From positions 132,132,018 through 132,196,017 of the forward strand of contig CM043968.1 in NCBI GenBank assembly GCA_014529385.2: DNA of 64,000 nt, written 5' to 3'. This document shows positions 34,892 to 46,641 of the stretch, in pieces. The position numbers and the translations under genes are program-made. This stretch comes from Adiantum capillus-veneris (Eukaryota > Streptophyta > Polypodiopsida > Polypodiales > Pteridaceae). The notes beneath the pieces were generated by a model. The model had not been told where the DNA came from, did not search any database, and saw only the letters and a program-made list of their open reading frames with translations. The number at the start of each line of letters is the position of its first letter. Within the stretch, counting starts at the first letter, position 1.

Positions 34892-36482
34892 TGTCATAAT
34901 AATCAATATCTAATTCTCCTAAATGATTTTCTCATATTAAACTGATCATTTAATGTGGGGAAGTGCCAAGGAGAGAAAATGCTAGAATATTGGTTAAGTT
35001 AGCAGACGGCCACAGTAGGGATCCAAAGGAGGGAAAATAGGGATCCCAAGGGGGGGCCATCTGCAAAAGAGCCATGTGAAATAACGGGCTAAAAAGACCC
35101 TGAGGTTCAGCCCATTAAGACTTCCAAAATGCTAAGGTTCCAAAATTCAAAGGTTGTGTCCAAAGGTCAACCTTAGGGAAAATTGGATGCTTAGTGTGTG
35201 CCCCAAAAAGTCTTTCTACATCCCTACATGGGAGGGGGCGAGCCCCAAAGCTAGGGGATGAGAGAGAAAGCCACACACACACACACAGGCTCCCTTTACA
35301 CAAAGGGAATGAGGGACACATGTCAGCTCCCTAGGCCAGATGCCCACAAGGTGTGCCCAATTCCTATTGGAAGACCCTTGAAGTGGACCAATGAGAATTA
35401 GGCTAGAGTAAATCTAGTTTAATTAATTTAAAAACATTTAATAAAAGAAACCAATAAGAATTAAGTGTCCTAGAAGACTATTGGGCAGTCTCCCAAGGGG
35501 TCCAATGAGCATTCAGGAGCCCCATGGCTTGCCTGATTCCTATTGGCCGGGAGGCAAAGGGGTCCAATGAGAGTTTAGTTTAATTATTTAATTATCTAAA
35601 GCTCTCACAAAAGGGGAAAGGGGGACACATGTCAGAAGGCTATCACTTATGCTGCTTAATCCCTATTGGCTTGACCTGGGGAGGACCAATGAGGCAAAAG
35701 CCAGCCTAACTTAGCAGCTAGGGCTCGCCCAAGAGAGAGAGGGGGCTGATTTTTTCTTGGCATTGATACACACACTCTCACACTTGACCATGTGTGAAGG
35801 GAAAAATACTCTATCTCCTCCCAAGCTTTAATGGAGAGCTCATCACCTACTCCAAGCTTGTGAGATAGAAGCCTACATCAACACTCTCTTGGCATGTGGA
35901 TGCAAATCCAACCAAGAGCAAGCTTCAATGCATGCTCATCTTCTCTACCAAGCTAATTACTAAGGTAAGCTATGCTAATATGAGTGATTATGTGAGGAGA
36001 TGTACTTCTTTCTCGTAAGATACTTCTTTTTCCTCTCAATCTACTCTCATACCCTGCTAGCTCTCACCATCTTCGAAGGTGTGTGAGGTCTTGGGTCTGA
36101 GAACGGGGATAATTCAAGTTGTGTTTGATTAAGTGTTTTGCTTGGTGTATGAAGCTTCCATCTTCATTGCACTAGCTCGTCTTGAAGGAACACAAAGAAT
36201 TGTATTGTACAATGTCTCTCTTGATGGGAGAAACCATAATATAAAGCCTTTTGGAGGGGGGACCGGCTCCATGCAAATCCGGTCCTCAACTGTTGTCAAT
36301 AGCTTAATTGCTCTCTCTTTTGAAAGTATTGTCGATGCTATCTAACTAGGTGTTATGCTTTTTGTTGCTCTCTCCACCCAAGCACTCTTGTAATTCTCAT
36401 TAGGAATCAACTCTAATGAAATGCTCACTATGTTCATGCTAATTTCCGCTACACATAAGATTTTAGGCCATTAAATGTTACA
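34892..36482 (+). repeat. 3' LTR of gypsy family A
   Basis: Begins TGTCATAATAATC after the polypurine tract CAAGAGAGAGGTAA (34878-34891) and ends TTAAATGTTACA, 1591 bp, TGT...ACA. Sequence to its right (from 36483) is minus-strand gypsy family B RT, so this element inserted into B. TGTTG (36483-36487) would be one target duplication; the left one is beyond the gap. Confidence 0.85.
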
Positions 36483-38134
36483 TGTTGCACCGGTCATGTC
36501 GACAGGATCCTGATGGAAAATCATCAGGAAAAACATCGTGAAATTCCTTTAATAAAATTTTTAAATCACTAGCAACCTTTGCTTGTTGAGAAGTAGCCGT
36601 GGTGGAAGAGATGAGAGAGAAGCATGCGGCGTTGAGTAATGCTCAACAGATTCAATATTGGAAAGAAAATGAGACAGTGAGTAACACAAAAAAATTTATA
36701 CATTTCATTATCAGAAATGAACTACATAAGCTTGGTTGTACATATCAATGGTGAGGAAGACACCCTTCTCTCCTAACAACAACACATGTGCGCCATGGGA
36801 TTCAAAAATCAAGTTGTTGTGCTCGTAGCTACGCTTCAGGGATGGTCCTAGGCTATGCAACCATTCCCTACCAAGTACCACATCTGCCCTCTCCATATTC
36901 ATAACCTGAAAATCCAAGGATGTGCAATAAACTTGTATTTGCAGTGGTACAACTCGGACTTGAGTATCCCATATTTCGGCATCATAACCATTCATCATTG
37001 CTACCTTGTAGCGGTGGGAACTCGGCGTTTGGGGCAATTTGAGTTATTTCACTAATGCATAATTAATGAAACTGTGAGGGGCACCGTCATCTACCAAGAT
37101 GCGCACCTTGTGCCCTTGCAGAGATCCGTGCATACGCACTTACTCATGTGGACAGAAGGTCTGTTGCCACATGGAAGCTGTGATACAACATTCATGCACC
37201 ACCTTGGTGTGTGTTACTTCCACTGTAGAGAATCATGAGTAAGACTCAAGAGGTAGCAGTTGCACCATGTGCATTGCTTTCTCCTTGCGTGAGTAACAGA
37301 TTTCCCCTTGGGACAATCCTTTTTGCCATGGCCCCTTCCCAAGCATTGAAAGCATAACTTCTCTTTTTTCGCCTTATCAAAGTCCTCAGGAGAGAGAGGA
37401 CCACGGGACCCCTTGGGTTTTTTAGTTGCTTCAAAATTGGCTACTATAAATTTCCTTTTATTGTGCCCATACTATGTGCGTGTATTACTATGTGTATTAG
37501 CAGGCACGTGATTATTATGTGATTTCCTTTCATTTGGATCATCATGAATGTGTGCTTTCACTATGGCCTCCTCAAATGTTTTAGGGTCTTGAGTCTTGAC
37601 GTGCTTCTTAAGCTCTAGTGGCAAACCGCGGATAAACCCACGTACATGCTGAAAGGTGTCGAGTCCTTCCAACTTGAAGATAACATCCCGATAGTGATAG
37701 ATATATTCAAGTAAGGATGGGTGTTGGCGCATGGAACACGTGTCCCAAGCCGTCCAATTGCAATCTGCCTCATTTGTAGGCATAAATTCTTTTCAAAACA
37801 TAGCCTCAAAGGCTGCCCAACTCTATGGTATGATATTCTTCTCCTTGAGAGACATCCACCATTTGTAGGCCTTGCCTTCCAGAGTCAAATTTGTTTGTAG
37901 TGATCTGACTGTATTCGGAGTACGCCGTAAGGCGTGAATTCCATCCCACTTGCTGACAAAGATATTCACTGCATCCTTAGTGGGATCTTGGTCCTCTCCT
38001 TTAAAAGTCAGTGGTTTGGTGCTTTTCAACAACTCGTCCACCTCCATTGCAATGAGAGTGTGCAAAGAATCCGAAGATGGACCTTGTCCATAATTAGAAG
38101 GGCCTTGCTCTTGATTGGCAGTGTGCTCATGCAT
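36483..38134 (-). pseudogene. Gypsy family B gag, protease and start of RT
   Basis: On the minus strand the gag (38134 to ~37472) has LTLEGKAYKWWMSLKE, HYRDVIFKLEGL and RGLPLELKKHV, a Retrotrans_gag-like capsid. A CCHC knuckle at about 37360-37310 reads CFQCLGRGHGKKDC. Protease at about 37110-36711 has VDDGAPHSFIN (an unusual D-D-G-A active site, normally D-S/T-G-A) and later ADVVLGREWLHSLGP. RT begins near 36560 (LKEFHDVFPDDFPSG) and is cut at 36483 by the family A LTR. Frames shift between modules. The rest of B is not in the window. Confidence 0.87.
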
Positions 38135-38635
38135 GTGTGTGTCAATAGGGCCCTTGGCCTACTGCTGCATAAATTGTATCACTAACGTAGATAATTTAGT
38201 GACATTTTCATTTAAAGATGCAAATTTTCCTTCCATTACAGAGATGTGTGTCTGAAGTGCATGAAATGTTTGAATATCGCGCAATTCATAAGCATCATCA
38301 CCTCGGTAGCGTCGCGGGCACCCTCCGTGAGAGTATCCGGCCGCGAGCCATCATGGGGAGGATCAGGTGTATGAGTCTCGAAATCAAAGGTCATATTGAT
38401 ATCTAAATCCATGCCAACACTGTGCAGTGTAAGAAAGAGAGAGAAGAATACCTTGATTCAAAAAACAATCCCGTAGCCGTAGTATGCACCGCAAATGGTA
38501 ATTAGCCGTGCTAATTGTGTTGGTTGTCAAAGCTTTAATCAACCCACAAATCCACGTGTGCACGTACCCTGCTTGGACATATCGTAGTCGAGTCTATTAA
38601 GATTGGTGATTGCTTTAGTGAAATCGACTCTATGG

Positions 38636-38647
38636 ACACTGTCGCCA
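38636..38647 (-). other. Gypsy family B primer binding site (tentative)
   Basis: On the minus strand TGGCGACAGTGT lies ~11 bp beyond the LTR end GTCGACA. TGGCGAC is the start of a PBS common in plant gypsy elements; the rest is diverged, so the tRNA is not assigned. Confidence 0.5.
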
Positions 38648-38658
38648 GTGGCTCAAAT

Positions 38659-39393
38659 TGTCGACTTGCTTATTGCTGTATGCAGGGAAGTGTCGACTGC
38701 TAATTGCCCGGCCCTTTGTCGATGGTAGCCAAGTGCACCTTTGCAAGATGCGACCACCGTGGACACTTGCCCTAAGGGTTATTTGAGTTTTTCCCTAATG
38801 TTTTTGGGCGGCCCTAATATGGTGAGTCCCAATTTTTCCAAGTAGTGGTGATGGCAACAGTGGGCCCGACTACAAGCAAGGGGAAGAAAGAGCCAGAGTG
38901 CACGCTCTGTGGCCCCAGCAAGTTGGTGCTTGTGACGTGTTTTGCTGGCCCGTCTATCATGCACAATCCAAGCCCGACTGTGCTCTCTTTGGGTGAGGTC
39001 GACTGCACATCCCTCCCCGCCTCAACAAGATATGCACACGCTCCGGAGCTTCAGTGTCCTTCCACCTCTGCAAGAGAGAAGCCTCACGGCATGCAGCATG
39101 CAAGAGGCTTAGAAAAGAAGCACCACGCCTCTTTTCCCCAAAGAAGAGATTGGCTCTTGATAACAGTGTAAAGCCTAGGGCAGCTAGACCTTTGAATCCT
39201 ACTCCCAACCTCCCATTATAAAGGCAGGCTCCTAGCCTCTTTCCCTAATCGGATACCTTGTCTACATTGCCTAGCCTGGCCCCTGGCCATAGTCCGTGAC
39301 TCCCTAGCCTTGCCCTTGTCCTGACAGTCTTTGACTCTCATAGGATATGGCATGCCCTTCTTGAAGCAAAATAGCTCCAAGGAAATCACCACA
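38659..39393 (-). repeat. 5' LTR of gypsy family B
   Basis: Minus-strand LTR from TGTGGTGATTTCC (39393) to GTCGACA (38659), 735 bp, TGT...ACA ends. CCTTTATAATGGG at about 39215-39227 is a TATA-like promoter. Right flank from 39394 is family A RNase H coding sequence (read KPFEVQC in minus sense), so B inserted into that element. Confidence 0.72.
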
Positions 39394-40082
39394 AGCATTG
39401 GACCTCAAATGGCTTTGAGAGATTTAGTAGTGTGAGCACATATTGAGAGATAAACTTCTCCCTAAGCTTCTTCAAAAGCTTCTTGGACTTTTGCAGTCCA
39501 CTCTTGCAATGGGATTGCTATTAGCGAGATTTTTTCTATGAAGCATCTATAGTATGCACACATACCTATGAAGCTTCGTACCTCCTTTAGATTCCTTGGA
39601 TTAAGCCAACCTTTTATTATCTCTAACTTTGTTGGATCCATACGGTGCCATCTTTAGAGATAATGCGACGTAAATATTGAATCTCTTGTAGGAAAAACTC
39701 ACTTTTCTTTTGATTAATGAAACGCTTATTCTCTCTCACAACTTGAAATATTACCTAGAGGTGTCGCTTGTACTCGTCAAGAGAATTTGAATGGCCTGAA
39801 GATTTTTTTTTATCATGAGTTTGAATGTGTCTGAAACATTTGTCAAGTCAAAACTTGTAACTAATCAAATAGATCTTCTTCCAGCGGCACGGAAAATCTA
39901 TTTTTGATAGTCATCTTATTTAGTGATCTATAGTCGACACACATGTGATATGTGTCGTCTTTCTTTTGCACTAAAATTAATGGTGAACAAAATGGAGAGG
40001 TGCTAGGCCTCACCATCCTTATTTCACCAAATCATGCACTTGCCTCATGATCTCCTCTGTTGAGCTTGGAAAACTCCATCAG
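39394..40082 (-). pseudogene. Gypsy family A' reverse transcriptase fragment
   Basis: On the minus strand: GMVRPS-like, TSPFCSPLILVQKKDDTYHMCVDYRSLN (about 40040-39910), later FLGL-type connection and NLSKPFEVQC at the RNase H start (39400). The central part with motif B and YxDD is decayed or deleted, and stops are frequent. It is joined directly to gag sequence at ~40083, so most of gag, CCHC and protease have been deleted. Confidence 0.8.
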
Positions 40083-40227
40083 GGGCTGCCCATAGCTTGT
40101 TGCAACCTAGTAACAAGATACTTAACAAACATGGGGACATCATCATTAGCACCTTCATGTGCAAAATCAAAGTTATTAATGTTCAATTCTACTATCTTGG
40201 TTATTGTCAGCCATGTTAATTAAACTT
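40083..40227 (-). pseudogene. Gypsy family A' gag N-terminus
   Basis: Matches 5200-5346 closely on the minus strand (gag start region, LLTRLQQAMG-type end). It breaks abruptly at ~40083 into RT sequence, an internal deletion that fuses gag residue ~50 to RT. Lies downstream of a PBS and LTR. Confidence 0.82.
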
Positions 40228-40615
40228 ATGTGTTTACTTAGTGTATGCTTTGGCTATTCAAAACTTAGTTGCTACTCCTCTTAGCCTTTGAAAATAGGCA
40301 CTTAAGTATATACACCCACGGCTCAAATTGGTTAATTATGGAGAGTAGTGGAGTGGGTCTAACATAGCAAAGTTGCCAAGGGTTAGCTCCTTTCGGACTT
40401 CTTATGGCTCAATAATGGTAAAGCCGTAGGAAAGTCTAAAAATACTCCATTATTAGGACCAAATCTTCCGAGGTGTGGACCATATCCCACATAGTGGGCT
40501 CAACAAAACCGATAATAGATCCCACTCCAACTTACCCTCATATATTTAACAAAATCAACCATTAATAGGCTACTTAAGGACCTCTCTTCTTAAGCAAGAA
40601 AAGAGAAACCAAATG

Positions 40616-40627
40616 CTCTGATACTAA
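40616..40627 (-). other. Primer binding site of family A'
   Basis: Minus-strand TAGTATCAGAGC next to the LTR end CCATTACAT: iMet-type PBS with one mismatch (TGGTATCAGAGC). Confidence 0.85.
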
Positions 40628-42360
40628 TGTAATGGAAATGGCCTATGAACTTTGAGAGTAGTGGAACTAGGAAATTAGATAAAGCATTTTTGTGAGACTA
40701 CTTTCTGAGCATAGCGGGTGAACTTAATTGATGGTAGCAACATAAACATGGTACTTAGTTAACTTGGCATAAATAGTACTTTTGCAAGAGAGAGAGTTTA
40801 GAGAACATGACAACATTTGAGGACCGGATTCATACAGAGCCAGTTCCCCCTCCAATAGGCATTTGCATTATAGTTTCTCCCATCAAGAGAGACTTGGTAC
40901 AATACAATCTTTGTGTTCCTTGTGACCTAGGTGATGCAATGAAGATGGAAAGATTCATGCATCACAAGCATAACATAAACTTTATAGAAAACATTAACTA
41001 TCCCAAGCCTCAGTCCCAAAGGCTCAAACACTTTCGAGGTTGGAGAGAGCTAGCAAGGAATGAGGGTCGAGAAGAGGAAGAAGAAACATTCCATAGGAAA
41101 AAGAAATAGTTCCTCACTTATCATCACTGTTCTTGATAGCATACATAATAGCATAGTAATGAAGATGGAGAATATGGCAAGCTTAAGCATTGAAGCATGG
41201 CTCTTTTTTGGATTTGCATTCCATAGCCAAGAGTGTTGGTGTAGGCTCTTACTGCTCGCAAGCTTGGAGAAGGAGGTGAAGTTCCTCTACATTCACCAAG
41301 TGAGATTGAATCCACAAAATGAGTGTGTGAGAGGTGAATATCCCCCCAGAAAACCCCTTGCTTTCTTGGGGCGAGTACTACTTTGTGCTCATGCCTTAAG
41401 CTCATTAGACCCCTCTCCCCCCTAGCTAATCATATGCACCATGCATTTCAAGTACATGGGTAGTCTTTGGACAAGTGTCCTCCTTACCCCTTAGAGAGAG
41501 AGAGCTTGAAAATATCTAGATATTCGTTGAATGGAACTAGAATCTCAATGGAACCCTCTTTACCCCATCCAATAGCATTCAAGCACACCATGTGGCTAAG
41601 CATAGGGAGGGTCTGGCATGTCTCCCATGTGCCCCTTGAGAAAAGGTTAAGTCAAATATTCCCCTAACTTTGGGGCTTTCTCCCTCCTTTGTAGGGTCTC
41701 TTTTTGACTCAAGCACCTTACCCCCCATGCATAGGAAGCTTCTCAAGCACCTCCTCATCAAGCATGACAAGCACCTTAGTCATCAAGCATGACAAGGAAC
41801 TCAAGCACCTTAGTCATCAAGCATGACAAGCACCTTAGTCATCAAGCATGACAAGGAACTCAAGCACCTTAGTCATCAAGCATGACAAGCACCTTAGTCA
41901 TCATGCACCTTAGTCAGCAAGAATGACAAGCACCTCAATCTTAGGTCGGGTTCCCACCTCAAGCTCAGCCCTAGCTTGCCTAAGGTCAAAGGACTTTTAA
42001 CACTAACTATTGGAGGTCTTTAATGAAGCTAACCCTAAGGTCTTTTAAGCTCCATTAGATGCACGTTTCTCTTTCATAGACTACCTCCTTTTGGACCCGT
42101 ATGGAGATGTAACCATCTCTCCTCTTGGTCCCATGTTGAGATAAGTCTAGAAGAACTTATTGCACATTGCTCTTTGGTAGACCATCTCCTTTTGGACCAC
42201 TATTGAGATGCAACCATTTATCCTTTTTGTCCCCTGCTGAGATAGGTCTAGAAGCACATGTGTCTATTATAACTCTTGTTGCCATTTATTCTCCCACATT
42301 AATTGATCAGTTTAATATGAGAAAATCATTTGGGTTAGTTAGATATTCGATTTTAAGACA
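40628..42360 (-). repeat. 5' LTR of gypsy family A'
   Basis: Minus-strand LTR from TGTCTTAAAATCG (42360) to CCATTACA (40628), 1733 bp, about 300 bp longer than 5760-7192, mainly from minisatellite expansion at 41740-41940. The sequence beyond 42360 is plus-strand protease of another family A copy, so A' inserted there. CAAAG (42361-42365) would be the right target duplication. Confidence 0.87.
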
Positions 42361-44231
42361 CAAAGTTAGGCATTTAAGCTTTTGAGATGGGAGATACTTC
42401 AACTGCTGACACGGCTTTCAAGGGACAACAAGTCTCCGTTACTCCCTTGATTGGGAAATTGAGGATTCATGTCTAAAGCTATGTCGACAAAGAAGATTTT
42501 TTCATCTCTCCTCTCCAACATGAGGATGCTATCCTAGGGGCCCGGGGGATTCACCATGGAAAACATACCACACCACATAAGTGCAGGGTTTTTCACAAGT
42601 TACATAAGCATATAAGTTAGGGGTAGGCCCCCAATAATTTATCTCCCAATCTTTAAAAAAAGGGAGGGGGTATCATATTTATGGGGGCGGGGAGGGAGAA
42701 ATGAGAAAAGGGAAAAATGAGAGGAAGTTTTTGTGTTTCAAAACTATGGCTTCCCAAAAGAGTCTTCCCTCAAACTTGTGAGTCAATATCTACAAAGATA
42801 TATGCAAGAACTAACACTGCTTTGTATCAATTGCTTGTTTTGAGATTATAGTTCATTTGTTGAGGGGTGAAAGCTATAAAGAGTTTGTATAGATGCAAAT
42901 TTACATGGAGAACCTAACACAACTTTAAAACCATGTTTTTTGAGTAATTTAGATGGGTGAGAATTGGAAGGTAGCTAGAGTGCAGGCTAAACGGGCACAT
43001 AGTTTGAAAGTCAAACTCAGACACATTGAGGGTACATCTAGTTACCAACAAAAGTGATTCCTTAGTACCTTACCAGTCATTATGCTACACGCTCTTTGAC
43101 TAGTTTTACTCAGTTAGATCATGTGAGACCTAAGTTTATAGTAAGATAGGGGTATGATAGTTTTTTGAATTGATTTTTGTATAATCATAGAAAGGGGGTC
43201 TTATTCCCTAACATGAGTCGTATATAGGGGTTTTATCAAAGTTGTCCGCTCGCACAGGTGGCATCCCGTTTTATATATAGAGTGAATCCCCCGGGCCTAG
43301 GGGCACCATGGTTCAACCGCATGGCTACCAATGTGAAGTTCCCTGAAAGGAGAATCTGCTTCACCTACAGGGGAAAGAGCATGTATATAGATACTAATGA
43401 GTCTGGTCATACTATACCACTTGTAAATTCACCGGCTTTTGATAAGTCAATGAAAAGCTCGGTTTTTGCGTACATGATTTTTGTCAAAGAATCCACTAAT
43501 GATGCTGATGATTTATCAAATGAAAATGATAGGAATCAAGAAGAGTTAAGACTTTTCTACTTTTCTAAATGGATTCCAAGATGTTTTTATCGATGATATC
43601 CCTATGGACTTACCTCCAAAGCGAGGGGATGATGACCATCAAATTGAGCTCCTACCAGGAAGCTCACCGCCTAACAAGCCTCCTTATCAAGTTTCCCAAG
43701 ATCAACAAGAGAAGATCATGAGGCAAATACAAGAATCGATAGACAAAGGGATGGTGAGGCCTAGCTGCTCTCCCTTTTGTTCTCCAATCCTTTTAGTGCA
43801 GGAGAAATATGGTACATAACGTACGTGTGTGGACTATCGAGCACTAAATAATATCACTATCAAAAAAAAATTCCCCGTGCCTCGGACAGAAGATCTATTT
43901 GATAAGCTACAAGGCTCTACCTACTTTAGTAGGCTTGACCTTAAAAGTGGCTATCATCAAATAAAGATAGTGGATGAAGGTATCCTAAAGACCACGTTTC
44001 ATACAAAGTTTGGTCTTTATGAATATCTAGTCATGCCTTTTGGCTTGTTGACCAATGCACTAGCCACATTCAATCCTTTGATGGAGAAAATAATTAAAAC
44101 CCTATCGCAAGTTTACTGGAGTGTTCTTTGATGATATCATCATCTACTCCAATTCCTTGGAGGAACACAAGCAAAATCTCCAAGTGATTTTTCAAGCATT
44201 GAGGAGAACAATCTTTTTCTCAACCAAAAGA
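42361..44231 (+). pseudogene. Gypsy family A'' protease and reverse transcriptase
   Basis: Protease C-terminal part reads GDTSTADTAFKGQQV, VDKEDFFISPLQHEDAIL, is split at 42541 by the TIR element, and resumes at 43296 with GAPWFNRMATNVKFPERR. RT follows: [31 protein letters not shown] (motif A), [13 protein letters not shown] (motif B) and [19 protein letters not shown] (motif C in a shifted frame near 44130). It ends at about 44231 in LNQKKIHG, where LINE sequence of opposite strand begins. Stops at 42478, 43596 and 43818. Its integrase part probably resumes at 52052. Confidence 0.88.
42541..43295. mobile_element. 755-bp TIR element with 8-bp target duplication
   Basis: Terminal inverted repeats are perfect 14-mers, CCCGGGGGATTCAC at 42541-42554 and GTGAATCCCCCGGG at 43282-43295. 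The target duplication CCTAGGGG flanks both sides (42533-42540 and 43296-43303), and joining the flanks restores the protease reading AILGAPWF. There is no transposase ORF. An 8-bp duplication suggests a non-autonomous hAT-like element; the CCCGGGG ends are shared with the 217-bp element at 4637 and the partial copy at 1022. Confidence 0.95.
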
Positions 44232-44244
44232 AAATCCATGGGGC

Positions 44245-46416
44245 TAAATCAAGAGATGGGAGGAGGGAAGAGCCACACAGGTGGACAATAGTGCCATTTG
44301 AGCACCCCCTGGACCATGGTGTAGAAAGGCCCAGGGCCCCAGAGTCGAAGGAAAGCCTCACGGAACTTCCGCATGCGGTCGAAGCTGCCCTGTAGTCCCT
44401 CAATCTTTCCTCTGAGAGTATGGATCAGCTCTAGGAAAAAGTCACGAACAGTCTCTGCTGGTGGCACAGGGAGAGTCTCAAAGATGTGGAAACAGCGGGC
44501 CTGGCAGATGAACAAGAGATCTAGGCCGCTGATGAGCTCCCAACACTCCTCTCTCTCACTGCACCACTCCTGTGGAGTAAGATCTGTAGCAGGCTGGAGT
44601 GTAGGTCGCCCCCCCTATATCACTATCATCCTGCTGGTGGAAGATAGCTCAAAATGAAGTGCCGGGCCCGTGAGGGTGGACCAAGCCGCTGCCCCCCAAG
44701 TGTACTGTCGAGTCGTGGAGAGGGCAGGCATCAGCCGAAGAACTCATAACCACACCTGCTGGGTCGAGGGAAAGTCCCAAAGACAATGACGCTGACTCTC
44801 CACCAACTAGTCACAGGCTGTACATGCAGCCAAGAGACCACTATGCACAAGCCAGCTCCCTACTGTTGTGGCTCTGTGTGCAACCAACCACTGGAACAAA
44901 GTGACGCTCCTTGGCTGTCTGGAGTCCCACAGCCTCTGCCAAAAAGCTACCAAGAACTCGAGTGTGAGGCCCTCCTCCTGCCAATGACGTGCTGCAGCGG
45001 GGTGGGCCTCTCTGTGTGCTGCAAGTATATGAAGTCCAAGCTGAACAGTGTACTGAAAGAAAGGGACTCGTGGGCGGCCTGCAGAAGAGAAGGGGTCCCT
45101 CCATAGCCACTCACCAGGATCCCACTGTACTCGTGCCAGTGGACAACACTCCCAAGCCCATAGCCTCTAGTGTCCTGCCTCAAGAGCTGCTGGGTCAGGG
45201 TCTATGACGCAAGTCCTCCCACAGATGCCCACAACTCGGATCCTCTAGAAACAACACTCTTCTACCGGCGGGGCCTCTACTACAACTCGCTATAATCGTC
45301 CCCCACCCTGAAGCTCGAAGAATAGGGCTGGGACAGTCTCTGAACAAGCCCTGACTGAAATGAGAACCTCTAGTCGTGTGAAGGCTCCCATCCATCGGGG
45401 TGCTACTGGCTCGAGAGGCATGAGCCACTCAGCTGGAACTGACTGTGAGATGTCCTGACACATGCTCTGAACCCCTCTCATGCCGTGTAGCTGGACAACC
45501 CGCACCTCCATTGACAAACGTGTGAACTCTTGCCAGTCACCTAGAGAGCGCGCTGGACCTGCTGCCATGGGACCCCAAGAAACATGAGGCCTACTCCCAA
45601 CCAAGTGGCCTCTCTGAGTGCTAACCATGGGGTTCCAGACGAGGGACTTCTGTAGGCGCTCCTCCGTGCACGTTGGCTGTCTCTGCTCTAGGCCACGCCA
45701 TAAGAGCTCCCAAGAACGAAGCAAACTCACAGCGAATCGGTCCTCTAGTCTCCTGCTCAAACCAACTCGGCGCAACTCTATAAAGATCCATCTGGTCGAA
45801 GGTTGCCAAGGGCCTCCTGACTGAGGCACCCTGGCACTAAGCCTCTGCATCAAGAACTCCTCCCAGGGCTCCTCGCCTGGAAGAAGTCCTCTGATGAGGA
45901 ACTTCCCAAGAAGGGCTCTGCTCAGCTGTGCTGGATCAATGATCCCAAGCCCTCCCAGAGAACAAGGAAGTGTGATGACCAACCAAGCCACCTTGGCTCG
46001 TGCAATCTGAGTGTCGCAGCCTGACCAAAGGAAGTTCCTGATCAGCCTCCCTACCTGGCTGATACAAGAACTTGAGAAGATCCAGCAAGAAGTGATGTAC
46101 CACATAGTCGCCAACAACACCTGGTTGGCAACTACTACTCTACCAGCCAGCGAAAGTCGTGTTGAGATCCAATGTAACAGCTTTCTCCTGACTGACAGGA
46201 GAAGAGGAGAAATCTGCTGCTTGGGGGACAGATCCAAACCAACCTGACAACTTAAGTATCGAACTGCAGTCCCTGGAGGAATCCACTTGAAACCCTCTCC
46301 TGGCATCCAATCTGGCATAGGAGCACTACCAACGGAGAAAGCCATTGTCTTTCTCTTCTTGATCAGTGCGCCCGATGCACAGCAAAAGGTCTCCAAAGCC
46401 TGCCCACATCTTGGAT
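44245..46416 (-). pseudogene. LINE (non-LTR retrotransposon) ORF2 C-terminal half
   Basis: On the minus strand an open frame from about 46416 to 45290 encodes the RT thumb and connection: ETFCCASGALI, KRKTMAFSVG, RYLSCQVGLDLSP, SLAGRVVVANQVLLATMWY, RNFLWSG, KVAWLVITLP and GGLGIIDPAQLSRALLGKF. The zf-RVT region follows in other frames (about 44960-44800, HRATTVGSWLVHSGLLAAC). A final tail at 44515-44249 reads RKFREAFLRLWG. The 5' half (endonuclease, RT fingers and palm) is missing; 5' truncation is normal for LINEs. No poly-A or target duplication was found at 44245. Its left neighbour is gypsy RT and its right neighbour an LTR. Confidence 0.88.
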
Positions 46417-46641
46417 ACTCAAGAATGCAGCCTCCTTGCATAAAGGCTTCGTTATAAAGGCTTGCACCACAATCCCTTCTACTATGGGTTTAAGTTGAAC
46501 CCTCTAGTTAGCATATACAACTTTGGAACTCCCAATGAGCCCAAGACCTTATACAAAGTGAGTAGGAAATATTATGCACATCCATAGTACATCTCCCACT
46601 TGATGCATAATGAGTGTAACATGTGTTAGTTGTTGTTAACA
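46417..46641 (-). repeat. Element C 3' LTR, truncated
   Basis: First ~225 bp of the LTR, starting TGTTAACAAC (46641) after the polypurine tract and matching 51826-52051. It stops at about 46417, where LINE coding sequence abuts. Confidence 0.85.
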
